Positions 62,206 through 64,000 of a DNA stretch of 64,000 nt are shown in pieces (within the stretch, counting starts at the first letter, position 1; the number at the start of each line of letters is the position of its first letter). Source of the stretch: Dactylosporangium sp. AC04546. GTDB lineage: Bacteria; Actinomycetota; Actinomycetes; Mycobacteriales; Micromonosporaceae. The position numbers were made by a program, and so were the translations under genes. The notes under the pieces are model-generated. The model was not told the DNA's origin. It worked only from the letters and a program-made list of their open reading frames with translations, and made no database searches. The DNA lies in assembly GCF_022095675.1 (NCBI RefSeq), contig NZ_JAHYSG010000003.1:124001-188000 (forward strand), written 5' to 3'.

Positions 62206-62874
62206 TCAGCGCAGTCCGATGTCGCTCAGCCAACGTTCGACCTGAGGCTGGGCGTCAGGTGCTTGCTCGCCTCGTACCGCCAGGCCATTGCCGATCGTCG
62301 AATCGGGGCACAGCTCGGTGTAGTCCTCGATCGTTCTGCCCAGACCGCTGACGGCGTACGTGACGAACGGGTGGATGGTCTTTCCGGTCAGATCGGCACT
62401 TCCGGCGAAGGTACGCATGATCATGGGCGGGCGGACGTTCCAGATGCCGCTGCCGAGGAGCACGACGTCGTAGCCGGTCATGTCGGGTACGGTCCCGGTT
62501 ATCGCCGGGCGGGCGTCGGCGTTCTGTTCGGCGACGTTGCGGTCGACCGTCGCGCGGTAGCTGTGTGGGTACGGGTCCGCGGCCTGGATGCGGTGGACGT
62601 CGACCCGGGCCAGTGAGGCGATCATGTCGGCGACGACCTGGGTGTTGCCGACCTCGATGTCGCGGGTACCGCCGTACCAGTAGTTCTCGCCGGCTCGCGA
62701 GAAGTAGGCCAGCAGCACCCGCGGCGGCGACGAGCCGGGCGCCGGGGCGCCGGCGGCGGTGGTCTGCGTGCCCGGCGGTGCCGAGGTGGGGCTGCCGCAG
62801 GCCGCTGTCGCCGCGTTGAGCAGGACACCTCCGCCGAGCAGCAGGGAACTGTGCAGCACAGCACGACGATTCAT
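62206..62874 (-). CDS. Exported flavodoxin-like protein
   Basis: Protein of 222 aa. The N-terminus (MNRRAVLHSSLLLGGGVLLNAATAAC) reads as a twin-arginine or lipoprotein signal with Cys26 as a possible lipid site. The flavodoxin domain has RVLLAYFSRAGENYWYGG and GNTQVVADMIASL for FMN phosphate, then DVVLLGSGIWNVRPPMIMRTF. It probably binds FMN outside the cytoplasm or is a flavodoxin-type reductase. It lies 25 nt downstream of the aldo/keto reductase on the same strand, a pairing that often reflects a shared redox operon. Confidence 0.83.
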   Translation of the reverse strand: MNRRAVLHSSLLLGGGVLLNAATAACGSPTSAPPGTQTTAAGAPAPGSSPPRVLLAYFSRAGENYWYGGTRDIEVGNTQVVADMIASLARVDVHRIQAADPYPHSYRATVDRNVAEQNADARPAITGTVPDMTGYDVVLLGSGIWNVRPPMIMRTFAGSADLTGKTIHPFVTYAVSGLGRTIEDYTELCPDSTIGNGLAVRGEQAPDAQPQVERWLSDIGLR

Positions 62875-62899
62875 GACGAGAGCCTCAGCAGTCGTCTGC

Positions 62900-63784
62900 T
62901 CACTGCTCGGGGATCGGCCGGCCGAAGCTGGCCAGGGTGATGTCAGCGGGTTCCGGGCCGCCGCGCTTGCCGGTGTCCAGGTCGTCGATCGCGGCCAGTT
63001 GCTCATCGGTGAGGTCGAAGTCGAAGACGTCGAAGTTCTCCGCGATACGCTGCGGGCGCACGGACTTCGGGATGGCCGAGCGGCCCTGCTGCAGGTGCCA
63101 GCGCAGCATCACCTGTGCCGGTGTCTTGCTGTGCGCCTTGCCGATCTCGCCGATCACCGGGTCCTCGATGGTGCTGCGGTGGCCGGTGTCGCGGTAGAAG
63201 GTGATGCCGCCGATGGGCGCCCATGCCTGGGTGAGGATGCCGTGCTCGGCGCCGAAGGCCAGCACCTCTCGTTGGGTGAAGTACGGGTGCACCTCGATCT
63301 GGTTGACCGCGGGCACGACCGTCGCGTGGTCGAGCAGTGCCGTGAGGTGCTCGACCATGAAGTTGCTGACCCCGACGGCACGGACCTTCCCGTCGGCGTA
63401 CAGCGTCTCCAGCGCCCGGTACGCCTGCAGGGTCTTGCCGAACTCCGACGGCAGTGCCTGGTGCAGGATGAGCAGGTCGATCTGGTCGACGCCGAGTTTG
63501 CGGGCGCTCTTGTCGAAGCCGTGCAGCGTCTGCTCGTACCCGTAGTCGCTGATCCAGATCTTCGTCTCCAGGAAGACCTCGTCCCGGTCGATGCCGGACG
63601 CAGCCACGGCCTCGCCGACCTGCCGTTCGTTGCCGTATGCGGCGGCGGTGTCGATGTGCCGGTAGCCGGTCGACAGCGCCGCCTCGACCGCCGCGCGGGT
63701 CTCGTCCGGCGGCGTCTGGAAGACACCGAACCCGAGGGCGGGCATCTCGACGCCGTTGTTCAACGTCAGCTTGGGCACAGACAT
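62900..63784 (-). CDS. Aldo/keto reductase
   Basis: NADPH-dependent carbonyl reductase of 294 aa. The catalytic tetrad is visible: Asp and Tyr in GYRHIDTAAAYGNERQVG, Lys in FLETKIWIS, His in IDLLILHQAL. The cofactor region reads AIPKSVRPQRIAENFDVFDFDL. The ATG at 63784 has GAGAGGAA upstream; the longer open frame has no ribosome site. It is the first gene of a two-gene operon with the flavodoxin-like protein. The family is broad (2,5-diketo-gluconate and similar substrates), so the substrate is unknown. Confidence 0.92.
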   Translation of the reverse strand: MSVPKLTLNNGVEMPALGFGVFQTPPDETRAAVEAALSTGYRHIDTAAAYGNERQVGEAVAASGIDRDEVFLETKIWISDYGYEQTLHGFDKSARKLGVDQIDLLILHQALPSEFGKTLQAYRALETLYADGKVRAVGVSNFMVEHLTALLDHATVVPAVNQIEVHPYFTQREVLAFGAEHGILTQAWAPIGGITFYRDTGHRSTIEDPVIGEIGKAHSKTPAQVMLRWHLQQGRSAIPKSVRPQRIAENFDVFDFDLTDEQLAAIDDLDTGKRGGPEPADITLASFGRPIPEQ

Positions 63785-64000
63785 GTGGAGTTCCTCTCCG
63801 GAGTCGGTCGACGCCTCGACCTCAACGGTAGGCACGCCGAGGGCGACCGAGGGAGGTTCTGTCGTTACCTCCCTCGGCGGTCGGGCAAGAAAGTCGCAGG
63901 ATGTCGTAGGCCCATGCGGCGAGTTGGTGGGAGTCGTGGTCTGCGCGGTCCGCGGCTGCTCGGGGACGAATCCGTCGCGTAGGCCGGTTGACATCCCGAT
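63785..64000. other. Right edge, upstream of the reductase operon
   Basis: No gene is supported in the 216 nt visible. It should contain the promoter of the reductase operon. A divergent gene may start beyond the window. Confidence 0.4.

Overview
The window comes from a high-G+C actinomycete, most likely a member of the Micromonosporaceae or a relative. This is inferred from the codon use, the two SARP/BTAD-AAA-TPR regulators, an XRE-DUF5753 regulator, a DUF6308-type protein and many GTG starts. It is dominated by defence genes and mobile-element debris built around a type I-E CRISPR-Cas locus, followed by ordinary chromosome with a small candidate metabolic cluster.

Region 1 (1-18.2 kb): a minus-strand type I-E operon reads UvrD-like helicase, cas3, cse1 (cas8e), cse2 (cas11) and cas7e. 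The cas7e gene is cut by the window start, so cas5, cas6e, cas1 and cas2 would lie to the left if present. The helicase and cas3 are joined by a GTGA overlap. A Ser/Thr kinase diverges from the helicase. It is followed by a protein with an H-x4-H...E pattern, a 58-aa protein and a divergent N6-adenine DNA methyltransferase. Both divergent intergenic regions carry the same arrangement, GTGAAC-31 nt-GTTCAC, which suggests one regulator over helicase-cas, kinase and methyltransferase. The CRISPR leader follows the methyltransferase, then array 1 (about 77 repeats, 61-bp period).

Region 2 (18.2-45.9 kb): two consecutive units, each starting with a large serine recombinase and ending in another I-E array with the same repeat, the same degenerate tail and the same tRNA-like sequence. 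Three copies of the tRNA-like sequence (about 18.14, 36.93 and 45.82 kb) bound the two units. Unit A carries a two-gene operon of an S-4TM-like four-helix membrane effector and a 1216-aa APH-like kinase/STAND NTPase/TPR protein, which is the best candidate for a little-described defence system. It also carries a helicase-nuclease fusion, a tyrosine recombinase with nearby palindromic sites, a short GntR regulator, a DUF6308-type protein, a GIY-YIG nuclease and leaderless array 2. Unit B carries IS remnants, an XRE-DUF5753 regulator, a small membrane protein, a duplicated 3' end of the methyltransferase gene with its leader, and array 3. Arrays 2 and 3 share their terminal spacer. Each array holds a run of identical spacers (5x, 3x and 5x).

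Region 3 (45.9-64 kb): two large paralogous SARP regulators flank a DUF4188 protein. The second is translationally coupled to a PLP aminotransferase and an MFS/GPH transporter. Beyond lie a truncated xylanase-like start, another tRNA-like sequence, IS5-type elements, a lipoprotein, a TlpA-like thioredoxin plus CcdA pair, and a flavodoxin plus aldo/keto reductase pair.

No database search was possible. Family names rest on motifs and architecture read from the translated sequence.
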